Assembly (NCBI GenBank): GCA_003523225.1
Contig: DPGK01000022.1
Coordinates: 29,443 to 50,624, forward strand
DNA from: Clostridiales bacterium
GTDB taxonomy: Bacteria > Bacillota > Clostridia > Oscillospirales > CAG-272
Direction of reading: 5' to 3'
Length of the DNA stretch: 21,182 bases
The position numbers and the translations under genes are program-made. How positions within the stretch are numbered: position 1 is the stretch's first letter; each line of letters begins with the position of its first letter. Shown here in pieces: positions 1 to 8,068 of the stretch. The notes below the pieces were generated by a model, which ran no database searches, had not been told where the DNA came from, and saw nothing but the letters and a program-made list of their open reading frames with translations.

Positions 1-85
1 GCAAAGCCACCGAAAAAACGGATTTTATTTTAAATTGCTGACTTTTACAATCGGCTGGATCCTGTAATACATAAAGGAGATAAAT

Positions 86-1372
86 ATGAAGGCATATGCT
101 TATCCCGCGGACGGAGTAGTTGAACATTTTGATTTTGCCCGCCGTCCGCAGCGCCCGACCTTTCTTATGAGCCTTGCCAAGCACCTCATATCCTTTCCCG
201 ACCTTAAAAAGCGCGGAGCTGTTATCCGCAGACACGGTATGGAGGGAGTAGAGGGAAAGCCATACCTTATGCTGGTGACTCATTCCTCTATGGTGGACTT
301 TAATCTGATGCTCAGTGCGACGCACCCTCAGCCGGTAAACAATGTAATGACGCTTGAGGGCTTCAATACCTACACCCTTCCGCTTATGCGCAGGCTTGGG
401 GTGCTGGCAAAGCGCAAATTCGTGCAGGATATAAATCTTATCCGTAATATCAAATACTGCATCGAGGAGCTGGGTACGGTTTTTGTGCTGTTCCCGGAGG
501 CGCGGTACTCGCTTGACGGCTGTACATCATATCTGCCCGATTCGCTGGGTTCTCTCGTTCGTATGCTCCGGGTGCCTGTGGTCACTTTAGCTATACACGG
601 CAACTTTATCACCTGCCCGCAGTGGAACAAAATAAACAAGGGCAGCTATGTCGAGGCGGACATGAGCTGTATCGTTACGGCGGATGAGGCGCGCACCCTT
701 ACGCGGGAGGAGATAAACGGGCGGATACGCGAGAGCTTCCGGTACGATGATTTTGCGTGGCAGAAGGAAAAGGGCGTGGTCATTGACCATCCCGAACGCG
801 CCCGCGGGCTTCACGCTCTGCTTTATAAATGCGCCCGATGCGGCTGTGAGGGTCGCATGGAGTCGGGCGGAACGCATCTGCACTGCGCCGCGTGCGGCGC
901 TGAGTGGGAAATGCAGACCGACGGCTCGCTTGCCGCAGTTGACGGAGGTGAGACGGTTTATCCGCACATTCCCGACTGGTCGGCGTGGGAGCGGGAGTGC
1001 GTGCGCCGCGAGATACGCGACGGGAGCTATTATTTTGAGGACGAGGTGAGGATAGAAACGCTGCCCGGCTGGCGCAGGTTTTACTCTCAGGGAACGGGCA
1101 GACTCGTGCAGTCGCCCGCGGGGACGGTGATAGAATGTCCCGATTATTACGGGCGCGGTCCGCTTACAGTGACGAAGAAGCCGCTGGAGCTTGAGAGTAT
1201 GCATATTGAATACGATTATCTGGGTAGGGGTGACTGCGTGGACATCTCCGTCCCCGACGACAGCTTCTGGTGCTATCTTTCAAAGCGGGACGCGGTGACA
1301 AAGCTCTCCTTTGCCACGGAGGAGATATATTTCCTTGCCAAAGAACGGGCAAAAAGTCCGCTGCCGCAATAA
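86..1372 (+). CDS. PlsC-like acyltransferase with zinc-ribbon insert
   Basis: This is a probable 1-acylglycerol-3-phosphate acyltransferase-like membrane-lipid enzyme of 428 residues. The acyltransferase signature HX4D is seen as H66-S-S-M-V-D71, and the later FPEG block appears as FPEAR (136-140), so the usual glycine is alanine. A run PVVTLAIHGN (164-173) fits the end of the PlsC fold. After the core comes a Cys4 zinc ribbon (C249, C252, C267, C270), then about 155 residues I do not recognise. Simple PlsC proteins are about 200-250 residues, so this one carries a long C-terminal extension. No clear transmembrane helix is visible. The start is set by AAAGGAG at 73-79, 6 nt before the ATG. 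It stands apart from the downstream operon because a terminator follows it. The substrate is not determined; the acyltransferase fold is fairly secure, the exact reaction is not. Confidence 0.8.
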   Translation: MKAYAYPADGVVEHFDFARRPQRPTFLMSLAKHLISFPDLKKRGAVIRRHGMEGVEGKPYLMLVTHSSMVDFNLMLSATHPQPVNNVMTLEGFNTYTLPLMRRLGVLAKRKFVQDINLIRNIKYCIEELGTVFVLFPEARYSLDGCTSYLPDSLGSLVRMLRVPVVTLAIHGNFITCPQWNKINKGSYVEADMSCIVTADEARTLTREEINGRIRESFRYDDFAWQKEKGVVIDHPERARGLHALLYKCARCGCEGRMESGGTHLHCAACGAEWEMQTDGSLAAVDGGETVYPHIPDWSAWERECVRREIRDGSYYFEDEVRIETLPGWRRFYSQGTGRLVQSPAGTVIECPDYYGRGPLTVTKKPLELESMHIEYDYLGRGDCVDISVPDDSFWCYLSKRDAVTKLSFATEEIYFLAKERAKSPLPQ

Positions 1373-1390
1373 TAGAGTCAAAAAACAGTA

Positions 1391-1437
1391 CATGGGCATT
1401 CCGGTTGTGCATAACTCCGGAGTGCCCGTGCTTTTTT
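1391..1437 (+). terminator. intrinsic terminator after acyltransferase gene
   Basis: A 14-bp stem (1391-1404 with 1417-1430; arms begin CATGGGCATT and CCGGAGTGCC) has two G-T wobble pairs and a 12-nt loop. It is followed by C and six T residues (1432-1437). It begins 18 nt after the stop codon and separates the acyltransferase from the arginine operon. Confidence 0.9.
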
Positions 1438-1510
1438 ATTCATCCGGCGGATAAAGCCGTATCACTTTGCACAATTAATTTTTCCCGAGGGCGATATATT
1501 TTGTTCGGAA

Positions 1511-1528
1511 CATGGATTTTTATACATT
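1511..1528 (+). promoter_or_regulatory. second ARG-box-like ArgR operator (upstream)
   Basis: The imperfect palindrome CATGGATTTTTATACATT fits the ARG-box pattern (TGnAT, four A/T bases, ATnCA). Its centre is 31 bp, about three helical turns, upstream of the stronger box at 1542-1559, so two ArgR hexamer sites on one DNA face are plausible. It is weaker than the promoter-proximal box. The call is pattern matching plus context. Confidence 0.5.
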
Positions 1529-1541
1529 ATATGCGATTCAT

Positions 1542-1559
1542 ATTGCATATTTATGCAAT
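1542..1559 (+). promoter_or_regulatory. ARG box (ArgR operator) on the argC promoter
   Basis: The sequence ATTGCATATTTATGCAAT is a perfect palindrome around four A/T bases. The symmetry extends to 10-bp arms CATATTGCAT and ATGCAATATG (1539-1562). It matches the ArgR/AhrC ARG-box pattern. It overlaps the -35 element and most of the spacer of the promoter at 1543-1571, so ArgR with bound arginine would block RNA polymerase. No argR gene is present in this window. Confidence 0.8.
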
Positions 1560-1571
1560 ATGTGATATAAT
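1543..1571 (+). promoter_or_regulatory. sigma-A promoter of the arg-car operon
   Basis: The -35 TTGCAT (1543-1548), a 17-bp spacer, and a perfect -10 TATAAT (1566-1571) preceded by the extended TG (1563-1564) make a strong predicted promoter. Transcription should start near 1578, giving a leader of about 90 nt before argC. No other clear promoter or terminator is visible between the genes down to 12098. Confidence 0.8.
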
Positions 1572-1653
1572 AAGATGCATAAAAGCTACATGGTTGCTAT
1601 TATAGATCACCATATATCAAGGGCGGACAGAGCTGCCCGCGTAGGCTTTTTGC

Positions 1654-1658
1654 GGAGG
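1654..1658 (+). promoter_or_regulatory. ribosome binding site that sets the argC start
   Basis: GGAGG lies 9 nt before TTG 1668 and only 3 nt before GTG 1662, so TTG 1668 is the better start. It yields the family-typical N-terminus MKKIFIDGSAGTTG. Nearby CCGC (1637-1640) and GCGG (1652-1655) could pair and partly hide this site; that is speculative. Confidence 0.65.
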
Positions 1659-1667
1659 CTTGTGAAA

Positions 1668-2603
1668 TTGAAAAAAATATTTATTGACGGCAGCGCGGGA
1701 ACGACCGGACTGCGTATCTACGAACGCATAGGCGGGAGGACTGACATTGAGCTTATAAGGCTTCCGGAGGAGGAGCGAAAAGACCCCGCGTACCGACACG
1801 CGGCGCTGAACGCGGCGGACATTGTATTCCTTTGCCTGCCGGATGAGGCGGCAATTGAGGCGGTCGGAATGATCGAAGATCCCGATACGGTGGTAATTGA
1901 CACCTCAACGGCTCACCGGACCGCTCCAGGCTGGGTATACGGCTTCCCGGAGCTTTCGGAAAATATAAGAGCGCACATTGCCGAGTCCCGGCGCATAGCG
2001 GTTCCCGGCTGTCACGCCAGCGGTTTCATTGCGCTGGTGGCTCCGCTTGTTGAAGCCGGAATACTTTCCCCCGGAGCTATGCTGTGCTGTCACTCACTTA
2101 CCGGATACAGCGGCGGCGGCAAAAAAATGATCGCTCAGTATGAGGACGCCGAAAGATGCGCCCTGCTTGGCGCGCCGCGTCAGTACGGTCTTGCGCAGAA
2201 GCACAAGCATCTGCGTGAGATGAAGGCGATAACAGGGCTTGAGCATGAGCCGGTCTTTTGCCCCATAGTCGCGGATTTTTACAGCGGCATGGAGGTGACG
2301 GTTCCGCTGTTTGCCTCATGGCTTGAGGGCGGCGCGTCGTCGGATGAGATAAAGGCGCTGTACCGACAAAAATATGCCGGAGAAACAGTCCGGTATGCGG
2401 AGGCAGCGGACGACGGCGACGGAATGCTGTCGGCGGCGGCGATGTCGGGCAAGGACAGCATGGAGATATCCGTGCTCGGAAACGAAGAAAGAATACTGCT
2501 TACGGCGCGGTACGACAATCTCGGCAAGGGTGCGTCGGGCGCGGCGGTCGAAATACTTAATATTGTTCTCGGCGTCAGCGAGACGGCGGGACTTGTGCTC
2601 TGA
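1668..2603 (+). CDS. argC: N-acetyl-gamma-glutamyl-phosphate reductase (type 2)
   Basis: This enzyme reduces N-acetylglutamyl phosphate with NADPH to N-acetylglutamate semialdehyde, the third step of arginine synthesis. With the TTG start it is 311 residues, the usual size of the short type 2 AGPR family. The N-terminal IFIDGSAGTTGLRIYERI is the dinucleotide-binding start of that type. VPGCHASGF carries the catalytic cysteine, and SLTGYSGGGKKM follows as in the family. The frame stays open upstream to ATG 1575, but that codon lies before the predicted transcription start and lacks a ribosome site, so I reject the 31-residue extension. First gene of the operon, 38 nt before argJ. Very likely repressed by ArgR through the boxes upstream. 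Confidence 0.93.
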   Translation: MKKIFIDGSAGTTGLRIYERIGGRTDIELIRLPEEERKDPAYRHAALNAADIVFLCLPDEAAIEAVGMIEDPDTVVIDTSTAHRTAPGWVYGFPELSENIRAHIAESRRIAVPGCHASGFIALVAPLVEAGILSPGAMLCCHSLTGYSGGGKKMIAQYEDAERCALLGAPRQYGLAQKHKHLREMKAITGLEHEPVFCPIVADFYSGMEVTVPLFASWLEGGASSDEIKALYRQKYAGETVRYAEAADDGDGMLSAAAMSGKDSMEISVLGNEERILLTARYDNLGKGASGAAVEILNIVLGVSETAGLVL

Positions 2604-2641
2604 TACATGAGTATCGGACGTCAGAAAGGCATGGTAAAAAA

Positions 2642-3853
2642 ATGAAGATAACAGAGGGTGGAGTAACCGCCGCAAAGGGCTTTACGGCAAACGGAATTCA
2701 CTGCGGTATCCGCAAAAACAAAACAAAGCGCGATCTTTCGCTGATTTTCAGCTCTGTACCCGCAAACGCGGCGTCGGTGTATACCACAAATCTTGTCAAG
2801 GGCGCGCCGCTCACGGTCACAAAGAAGCATCTTGAGGACGGCAAGGCACAGGCTGTCATCTGCAACAGCGGAAATGCCAACACCTGCAATGCAAACGGCA
2901 TTGAAATTGCCGAAAAAATGAGTGAGTTGACCGCCGCGGCGCTCGGCATCCAGCCGGAGGACGTAATTGTCGCCTCCACCGGAGTTATCGGACAGCCCCT
3001 GTCCCTTGAACCCATCGCCGCGGGAATGGAAGCGCTTGCCGCGGGTCTTGGCGCGCACAGCGGGCTTGCCGCCGAGGGCATCATGACCACCGATACAAAG
3101 AAAAAGGAAATTGCCGTCAGCTTTGATATCGGCGGCGTGGAATGTAAAATAGGCGGGATAGCTAAAGGCTCCGGCATGATCCATCCAAACATGGCGACGA
3201 TGCTGGTCTTTATCACCACCGACTGTGCAATAAGCACGCAAATGCTGAAGAAGGCGCTTTCCACAGATATTCAAAGCACCTTCAACATGGTCAGCGTGGA
3301 CGGAGACACATCGACCAATGACATGGTGTCGATACTTGCAAACGGAATGGCGGGAAATAAGGAGATCACCTCCGAGGGAGAGGATTTTTCTGAATTCATG
3401 AAGGCGCTCAACACCGTGACCGTTTATCTTTGCAAGGCGATAGCCGGGGACGGCGAGGGCGCGACCAAGATGATAGAATGCTCGGTAACGGGGGCGAAGG
3501 AGCTTATGACGGCAAAAACGGTTGCAAAGTCTGTAATATGCTCGTCGCTTACAAAGGCGGCTATGTTCGGAGCCGATGCGAACTGGGGCAGGGTGCTTTG
3601 CGCCATCGGTTACAGCGGCGCGGCGGTGGACGTCGGCAAGGTGGATGTGGCTTTTGCGTCGGCAGCCGGAGAAATTGCTGTCTGCAAAAACGGCGCAGGC
3701 GTGGCTTTTTCGGAGGAGAAGGCAAAGCAGATACTGCTTGAGCACGAGATCACAATAAAGATAGATCTTAATGACGGAGCTGCGTGCGCTGTTGCGTGGG
3801 GCTGCGATCTTACCTACGATTACGTCAGGATAAACGGCGACTACCGCACGTAA
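2642..3853 (+). CDS. argJ: glutamate N-acetyltransferase / ornithine acetyltransferase
   Basis: ArgJ moves the acetyl group from N-acetylornithine back to glutamate, running the cyclic arginine pathway; some members also use acetyl-CoA for the first step. The 403-residue length is normal. The self-cleavage site is in HPNMATMLVF: cleavage is expected between A185 and T186, with T186 becoming the N-terminal nucleophile of the beta chain. Conserved blocks NSGNAN, STGVIG, KGSGMIHPNMATM and the C-terminal YVRINGDYRT are present. The ATG is preceded by AAAGG at a loose distance. Whether it is mono- or bifunctional cannot be read from the sequence. No argA or argE is seen nearby. Confidence 0.95.
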   Translation: MKITEGGVTAAKGFTANGIHCGIRKNKTKRDLSLIFSSVPANAASVYTTNLVKGAPLTVTKKHLEDGKAQAVICNSGNANTCNANGIEIAEKMSELTAAALGIQPEDVIVASTGVIGQPLSLEPIAAGMEALAAGLGAHSGLAAEGIMTTDTKKKEIAVSFDIGGVECKIGGIAKGSGMIHPNMATMLVFITTDCAISTQMLKKALSTDIQSTFNMVSVDGDTSTNDMVSILANGMAGNKEITSEGEDFSEFMKALNTVTVYLCKAIAGDGEGATKMIECSVTGAKELMTAKTVAKSVICSSLTKAAMFGADANWGRVLCAIGYSGAAVDVGKVDVAFASAAGEIAVCKNGAGVAFSEEKAKQILLEHEITIKIDLNDGAACAVAWGCDLTYDYVRINGDYRT

Positions 3854-3901
3854 TGCTTACCGAAGCACAAACACACATCGTATGAAAGGCAGGAAAATCG
3901 G

Positions 3902-4768
3902 ATGAATGTTTCAAATGCGGACCGCGCGCAGATACTTGTTCACGCGCTGCCGTACATAAAAAAATACACCGGAAAGATACTTGTGGTCAAGTACGGCGGA
4001 AATGCCATGACCAGTGAAAAGCTGAAAAACTCCGTGGCGCAGGATATAGTGCTGCTGAATCTCATCGGCGTGCGTGTGGTGCTGATACACGGCGGCGGTC
4101 CCGAGATCACCGAAATGCTGACAAGGATGGGCAAAGAGACTCAGTTTGTGGACGGTCTGCGCGTCACAGACCGCGAGACGGTGGACGTGGCGCAGATGGT
4201 GCTTGCCGGGAGGATAAATAAAAATCTTGTCAATCTGCTTGAATGCTGCGGCGGCTCTGCCATCGGGCTTTCGGGAATTGACGGCCACATGATAAAGGCA
4301 GAGGTAAGGGACGAGCGGCTCGGGTATGTCGGAAAAGTCACAAAGATAGACCCCAAGCCGGTGCTTGACGTGCTGGAAAAGGGGTATATACCGGTCATCT
4401 CCACCCTCGGCTGCGACGACGAGGGGAATGTTTACAACATAAACGCCGATACTGCGGCGGCAAAAATAGCGGCGGCGCTGGGAGCGGAGGGTCTTATCAC
4501 GCTTACCGACATTGCAGGTATTCTGCAGGATAAGGATGATCCCTCAACACTTATTTCCCACATAGGCGTAAAAGATACCGAGCGGCTGATAAAGGAGGGG
4601 GTAATTGTCGGCGGCATGATACCGAAGGTAGAATGCTGCGCGCAGGCGGTGCGCGACGGAGTGAGGCGTGTGTTCATAATCGACGGCAGGATACCTCATT
4701 CTATACTTATTGAGACACTGACCGATGAGGGCATCGGAACAATGTTTGACGGAGGGGAAGATGACTGA
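3902..4768 (+). CDS. argB: acetylglutamate kinase, arginine-inhibitable type
   Basis: ArgB phosphorylates N-acetylglutamate with ATP, the second step of arginine synthesis. It is 288 residues. The amino-acid-kinase motifs are VVKYGGNAM (K30), HGGGPEI (63-69), GLSGIDG, and a late YNINADTAAAKIAAAL. The first about 25 residues form an extra helix (RAQILVHALPYIKKYTGK) before the first strand. In the family this N-helix marks the hexameric, arginine-feedback-inhibited form, which fits the ArgJ-type cyclic pathway where kinase control is the main control point. AGGAAA sits 6-7 nt before the ATG. Its stop overlaps the argD start by 8 bp, suggesting translational coupling. Confidence 0.95.
   Translation: MNVSNADRAQILVHALPYIKKYTGKILVVKYGGNAMTSEKLKNSVAQDIVLLNLIGVRVVLIHGGGPEITEMLTRMGKETQFVDGLRVTDRETVDVAQMVLAGRINKNLVNLLECCGGSAIGLSGIDGHMIKAEVRDERLGYVGKVTKIDPKPVLDVLEKGYIPVISTLGCDDEGNVYNINADTAAAKIAAALGAEGLITLTDIAGILQDKDDPSTLISHIGVKDTERLIKEGVIVGGMIPKVECCAQAVRDGVRRVFIIDGRIPHSILIETLTDEGIGTMFDGGEDD
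4751..4757 (+). promoter_or_regulatory. ribosome binding site that sets the argD start
   Basis: GGAGGGG inside the argB 3' end lies 3 nt before ATG 4761. The longer open frame reaches back to 4725, but there is no ribosome site there and that extension would overlap argB further. The ATG at 4761 overlaps the argB stop by 8 bp. Confidence 0.65.
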
Positions 4769-5921
4769 TATATTTTCTCTTGATCGGGAATATGTTGCGC
4801 CGACATACGCGCGCTTTGGGATAGAGCTGGTAAAAGGCAAAGGCTCGCTCATGTGGGACTCACGTGGCAGGGAATACATTGATATGGGCAGCGGTATTGC
4901 CGTGAACACGCTCGGAGTGTGCGACGATGGGTGGATATCCGCCGTAACGGAGCAGCTCGGAACGCTTCAGCACGCCTCCAATCTTTATTATACCGAGCCG
5001 TGCGCGCGTCTTGCTGCCGAGCTTTGCCGCCGCACCGGAATGAAAAAGGTGTTTTTTGCAAATTCGGGCGCGGAGGCTAACGAATGCGCAATAAAGACGG
5101 CGCGTAAATACGCGGCGGAACGCAAGGGCGCCGGATGCTATAAGATCATTACGCTTAAAAACAGCTTTCACGGCAGGACGCTGACCACGCTTGCGGCGAC
5201 GGGTCAGGAGATGTTTCACCGTGACTTCCTGCCGCTGACCGAGGGCTTTGTTTCTGTCGAGCCGACGGCTCCCTCACTGCTTGAAGCCGTTGACGAAAAT
5301 ACCGCCGCGGTGATGTTTGAGCCTGTGCGCGGAGAGGGAGGAGTGCTTCCGCTTGATGAGGATCTCATCCGCGCGGCGGTAAAGCTGGCAAAGGAGCGGG
5401 ATATCCTGCTTATAGATGACGAGGTTCAGTGCGGAAACGGACGCAGCGGCAGGCTGTATGCATATATGAATTACGGCTTCACTCCCGATATCGTCACCAC
5501 GGCAAAGGGTCTGGGCGGCGGGCTTCCGATTGGAGCTGCGATGCTGGGCGAGAGGGTAAAGGACGTTTTTTCTCCCGGACTTCACGGCTCGACCTTCGGC
5601 GGCAATCCGGTTGCCTGCGCGGGGGCGCTGCATGTTCTTTCCCGGCTTGACGACGGACTGCTTGGCGAGGTTGAAAAAAAGTCGGAATATATTTTCCGTG
5701 AGCTTGAGGGTGCGCCGGGAGTGGAAGGTGTCACGGGGCTGGGGCTTATGATAGGGATAAAGACAGAAAAGCCCGCCCGCGAGGTGGCTGACAGGTGCAT
5801 GGAGGAGGGGGTCCTCGTGCTTACGGCGAAGGACAAGCTGCGGCTTCTGCCGGCGCTGAATATTCCCTTTGAGCTGCTCAGGAAAGCAATTGAAATAATA
5901 AAAAAAGTATGCGCTGAGTAA
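4761..5921 (+). CDS. argD: acetylornithine aminotransferase
   Basis: ArgD converts N-acetylglutamate semialdehyde and glutamate to N-acetylornithine; in many bacteria it also transaminates the DAP precursor in lysine synthesis. It is 386 residues, a class III PLP aminotransferase. Visible motifs are [11 protein letters not shown] for phosphate binding, [29 protein letters not shown], and [14 protein letters not shown] with the Schiff-base lysine K249. The start is chosen from the ribosome site and the argB overlap. Its possible second role in DAP formation is interesting next to the DapF domain at the end of the same operon, but that link is inference. Confidence 0.94.
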   Translation: MTDIFSLDREYVAPTYARFGIELVKGKGSLMWDSRGREYIDMGSGIAVNTLGVCDDGWISAVTEQLGTLQHASNLYYTEPCARLAAELCRRTGMKKVFFANSGAEANECAIKTARKYAAERKGAGCYKIITLKNSFHGRTLTTLAATGQEMFHRDFLPLTEGFVSVEPTAPSLLEAVDENTAAVMFEPVRGEGGVLPLDEDLIRAAVKLAKERDILLIDDEVQCGNGRSGRLYAYMNYGFTPDIVTTAKGLGGGLPIGAAMLGERVKDVFSPGLHGSTFGGNPVACAGALHVLSRLDDGLLGEVEKKSEYIFRELEGAPGVEGVTGLGLMIGIKTEKPAREVADRCMEEGVLVLTAKDKLRLLPALNIPFELLRKAIEIIKKVCAE

Positions 5922-5968
5922 GCGGCGGCAGAGCCGGTGATGCGCATCCGAAAGGTATGGTGAATGAT

Positions 5969-6955
5969 ATGAATATAAAGGGCAGGGATTTTCTTAAGCT
6001 GCTTGATTTTACAGGAGAGGAGATACTGGGGCTTATCGACCTTGCCGCCGGACTCAAGGAAAAAAAGAAGGCAGGCATCCCACACAAATACTGCGAGGGC
6101 AAAAACATTGCGCTGATATTTGAAAAGACCAGCACACGCACACGGTGCAGCTTTGAGGTTGCCGCGCGCGACCTCGGTATGGGAGTTACATATCTTGACC
6201 CCTCCGGCTCGCAGATAGGCAAAAAGGAAAGTATAGCCGACACCGCGCGCGTGCTTTCCTCCATGTTTGACGGAATAGAGTACCGCGGATACGCACAGAC
6301 AACGGTTGAGGAGCTGGCAAAATACTCCTCCGTTCCGGTCTGGAACGGGCTGACGGACGAATTTCACCCCACGCAGATACTTGCCGATATGCTGACGGTG
6401 CGCGAGCAGTTCGGAAGGCTTAAAGGTATAAATCTGGTCTACATGGGAGACGCCCGCTTTAATATGGGCAATTCCCTTATGGTGGGCTGTGCAAAGCTGG
6501 GGCTGAACTTTACCGCCTGCGCGCCGGAAAAATATTTCCCCGACGCCGCGCTCGTGGCGGAATGCCGCGCTATTGCCGCCGAAAGCGGCTCGGTGCTGCG
6601 CTTTGAGACAGATCCGGCGGAGGCTGTGCGAGGCGCGGACGTCATCTATACCGATATCTGGGTATCGATGGGCGAGCCGGAGTCGGTGTGGCAGGAGCGC
6701 ATTGCCGAGCTGTCACCTTATCAGGTGAATGCGGCGCTCATGGCGGCGAGCGGTAAAGCGGAGACGGTGTTCATGCACTGTCTGCCCTCCTATCACGACA
6801 TTAAAACGCAGGTGGGCAAAGAGATGGGAGAAAAATTCGGCAGGGACAGCATGGAGGTCACCGACGAGGTGTTTGAAAGTGCGCAGTCGGTCGTTTTCCG
6901 CGAGGCGGAAAACCGTATGCACACCATAAAGGCGGTCATGGCTGCCACGCTCTGA
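5969..6955 (+). CDS. argF: ornithine carbamoyltransferase, anabolic
   Basis: This enzyme makes citrulline from ornithine and carbamoyl phosphate. With the ATG at 5969 it is 328 residues. The carbamoyl-phosphate loop STRTR is at 55-59. [13 protein letters not shown] follows, and MHCLPSYH (HCLP at 270-273) carries the ornithine-site cysteine. The C-terminal block [17 protein letters not shown] is typical. An in-frame ATG at 5957 would add MVND, but AAAGG (5951-5955) is only 1 nt before it and 13 nt before 5969, and [14 protein letters not shown] matches family N-termini better. It is followed directly by carAB, which supplies its carbamoyl phosphate. Confidence 0.94.
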   Translation: MNIKGRDFLKLLDFTGEEILGLIDLAAGLKEKKKAGIPHKYCEGKNIALIFEKTSTRTRCSFEVAARDLGMGVTYLDPSGSQIGKKESIADTARVLSSMFDGIEYRGYAQTTVEELAKYSSVPVWNGLTDEFHPTQILADMLTVREQFGRLKGINLVYMGDARFNMGNSLMVGCAKLGLNFTACAPEKYFPDAALVAECRAIAAESGSVLRFETDPAEAVRGADVIYTDIWVSMGEPESVWQERIAELSPYQVNAALMAASGKAETVFMHCLPSYHDIKTQVGKEMGEKFGRDSMEVTDEVFESAQSVVFREAENRMHTIKAVMAATL

Positions 6956-6994
6956 GATCGGGCGCCCGTAAACTTGAATTGGATGTGAATCACT

Positions 6995-8068
6995 GTGAAA
7001 AGGTATCTGATATTACAGGACGGAACGGTTTTTGAGGGGGAGGGCTTCGGCGCGGAGGCAGAGTGCGTCGGCGAACTGGTGTTTACCACCGGAATGTGCG
7101 GATATATCGAAACGCTGACCGACCCCAGCTACTGTGGGCAGATAGTCATGCAGACCTTTCCTCTTATCGGCAACTACGGAATTATACCGGAGGATTTTGA
7201 GGGCGGCTGCTATGTGCGCGGATATGTGGTGCGCGAGTGGTGCGATTCTCCGTCAAACTTCCGCTCTGAGGGCAGCATTGACGGCTTTCTGCGCCGCTGC
7301 GGCGTACCCGGCATCTGCGGTGTGGATACACGCGAGCTGACCCGCATTATTCGTGAGCACGGAGTTACCAATGCCCTGATATGCGACAAAATACCTGCGG
7401 ATATTTCCCCGGTGGCGGAATATTCCGTAAAGGACGCAGTCTCCGCCGTAAGCACGCGCGAAAAACGTGTTTTTCCCGCCTCGGGAGAGCGTAAATTCCG
7501 CGTCGTGCTGATGGACTTCGGTGCAAAGGCAGGCATTATTGATGCTCTTGGCCGCCGGGGGTGCGAGGTGATATCCGTCCCGGCGTTTACCGGAGCGGGG
7601 GAAATACTTGCCCTGTCGCCGGACGGAGTGATGCTTTCAAACGGTCCGGGCGACCCGGCGGAAAATGTCGGGATCATAAGCGAAATATCAAAGCTGTTCG
7701 GAAAAGTCCCGCTGTTCGGCATCTGCCTTGGTCATCAGCTTATGGCACTGTCGCGCGGCGCACGCACCATCAAGCTGAAATACGGGCATCGCGGCTGTAA
7801 TCAGCCGGTGCGCGATCTGTGCGGTACGCGGACATATATCACAAGTCAGAACCACGGCTATGCGGTGGTGGGAGAAAGCCTTACAGACGGCGTACAGCGC
7901 TACATCAACGCCAACGACGGCACCTGCGATGGAATAGACTACCCGGGGCTTTGCGCTTTTTCGGCGCAGTTTCACCCTGAGGCACGCTCGGGACCGCACG
8001 ACACCGGTTTTTTGTTTGACAGATTCTGCGGAATGATGGAAAAGGGGGAGGACGGATATGCCGTTTGA
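6995..8068 (+). CDS. carA: carbamoyl-phosphate synthase small (glutaminase) subunit
   Basis: CarA hydrolyses glutamine and passes ammonia through a tunnel to CarB. It is 357 residues. The N-terminal half holds LILQDGTVFEGEGFG and TGMCGYIETLTDPSY; the C-terminal half is a class I glutamine amidotransferase with GICLGHQ (nucleophile C244) and QFHPEA (H327, E329). The start is GTG 6995 with only a weak ribosome site. It begins 39 nt after argF and overlaps carB by 11 bp, as expected for equimolar subunits. Its place behind argF suggests an arginine-directed synthase under ArgR control. Whether a second pyrimidine-linked CPS exists in the genome cannot be seen. Confidence 0.95.
   Translation: MKRYLILQDGTVFEGEGFGAEAECVGELVFTTGMCGYIETLTDPSYCGQIVMQTFPLIGNYGIIPEDFEGGCYVRGYVVREWCDSPSNFRSEGSIDGFLRRCGVPGICGVDTRELTRIIREHGVTNALICDKIPADISPVAEYSVKDAVSAVSTREKRVFPASGERKFRVVLMDFGAKAGIIDALGRRGCEVISVPAFTGAGEILALSPDGVMLSNGPGDPAENVGIISEISKLFGKVPLFGICLGHQLMALSRGARTIKLKYGHRGCNQPVRDLCGTRTYITSQNHGYAVVGESLTDGVQRYINANDGTCDGIDYPGLCAFSAQFHPEARSGPHDTGFLFDRFCGMMEKGEDGYAV

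Noticed and set aside
1..85. Promoter for the acyltransferase gene
   Set aside because: TTTACA (44-49) and TAATAC (65-70) are only 15 bp apart and no better pair is visible; left uncalled.
1575..1667. 31-residue N-terminal extension of argC from ATG 1575
   Set aside because: ATG 1575 lies before the predicted transcription start, has no ribosome site, and the family N-terminus begins at TTG 1668, which has GGAGG 9 nt upstream.
2621..3745. 374-codon minus-strand open frame opposite argJ
   Set aside because: Long only because of GC-rich codon bias in argJ; composition (many His, Arg, Cys) is unlike a real protein and there is no ribosome site.
6966..6995. ARG-box-like sequence before carA
   Set aside because: The TGAAT half-sites are in direct orientation rather than inverted, so they do not form an ARG box.
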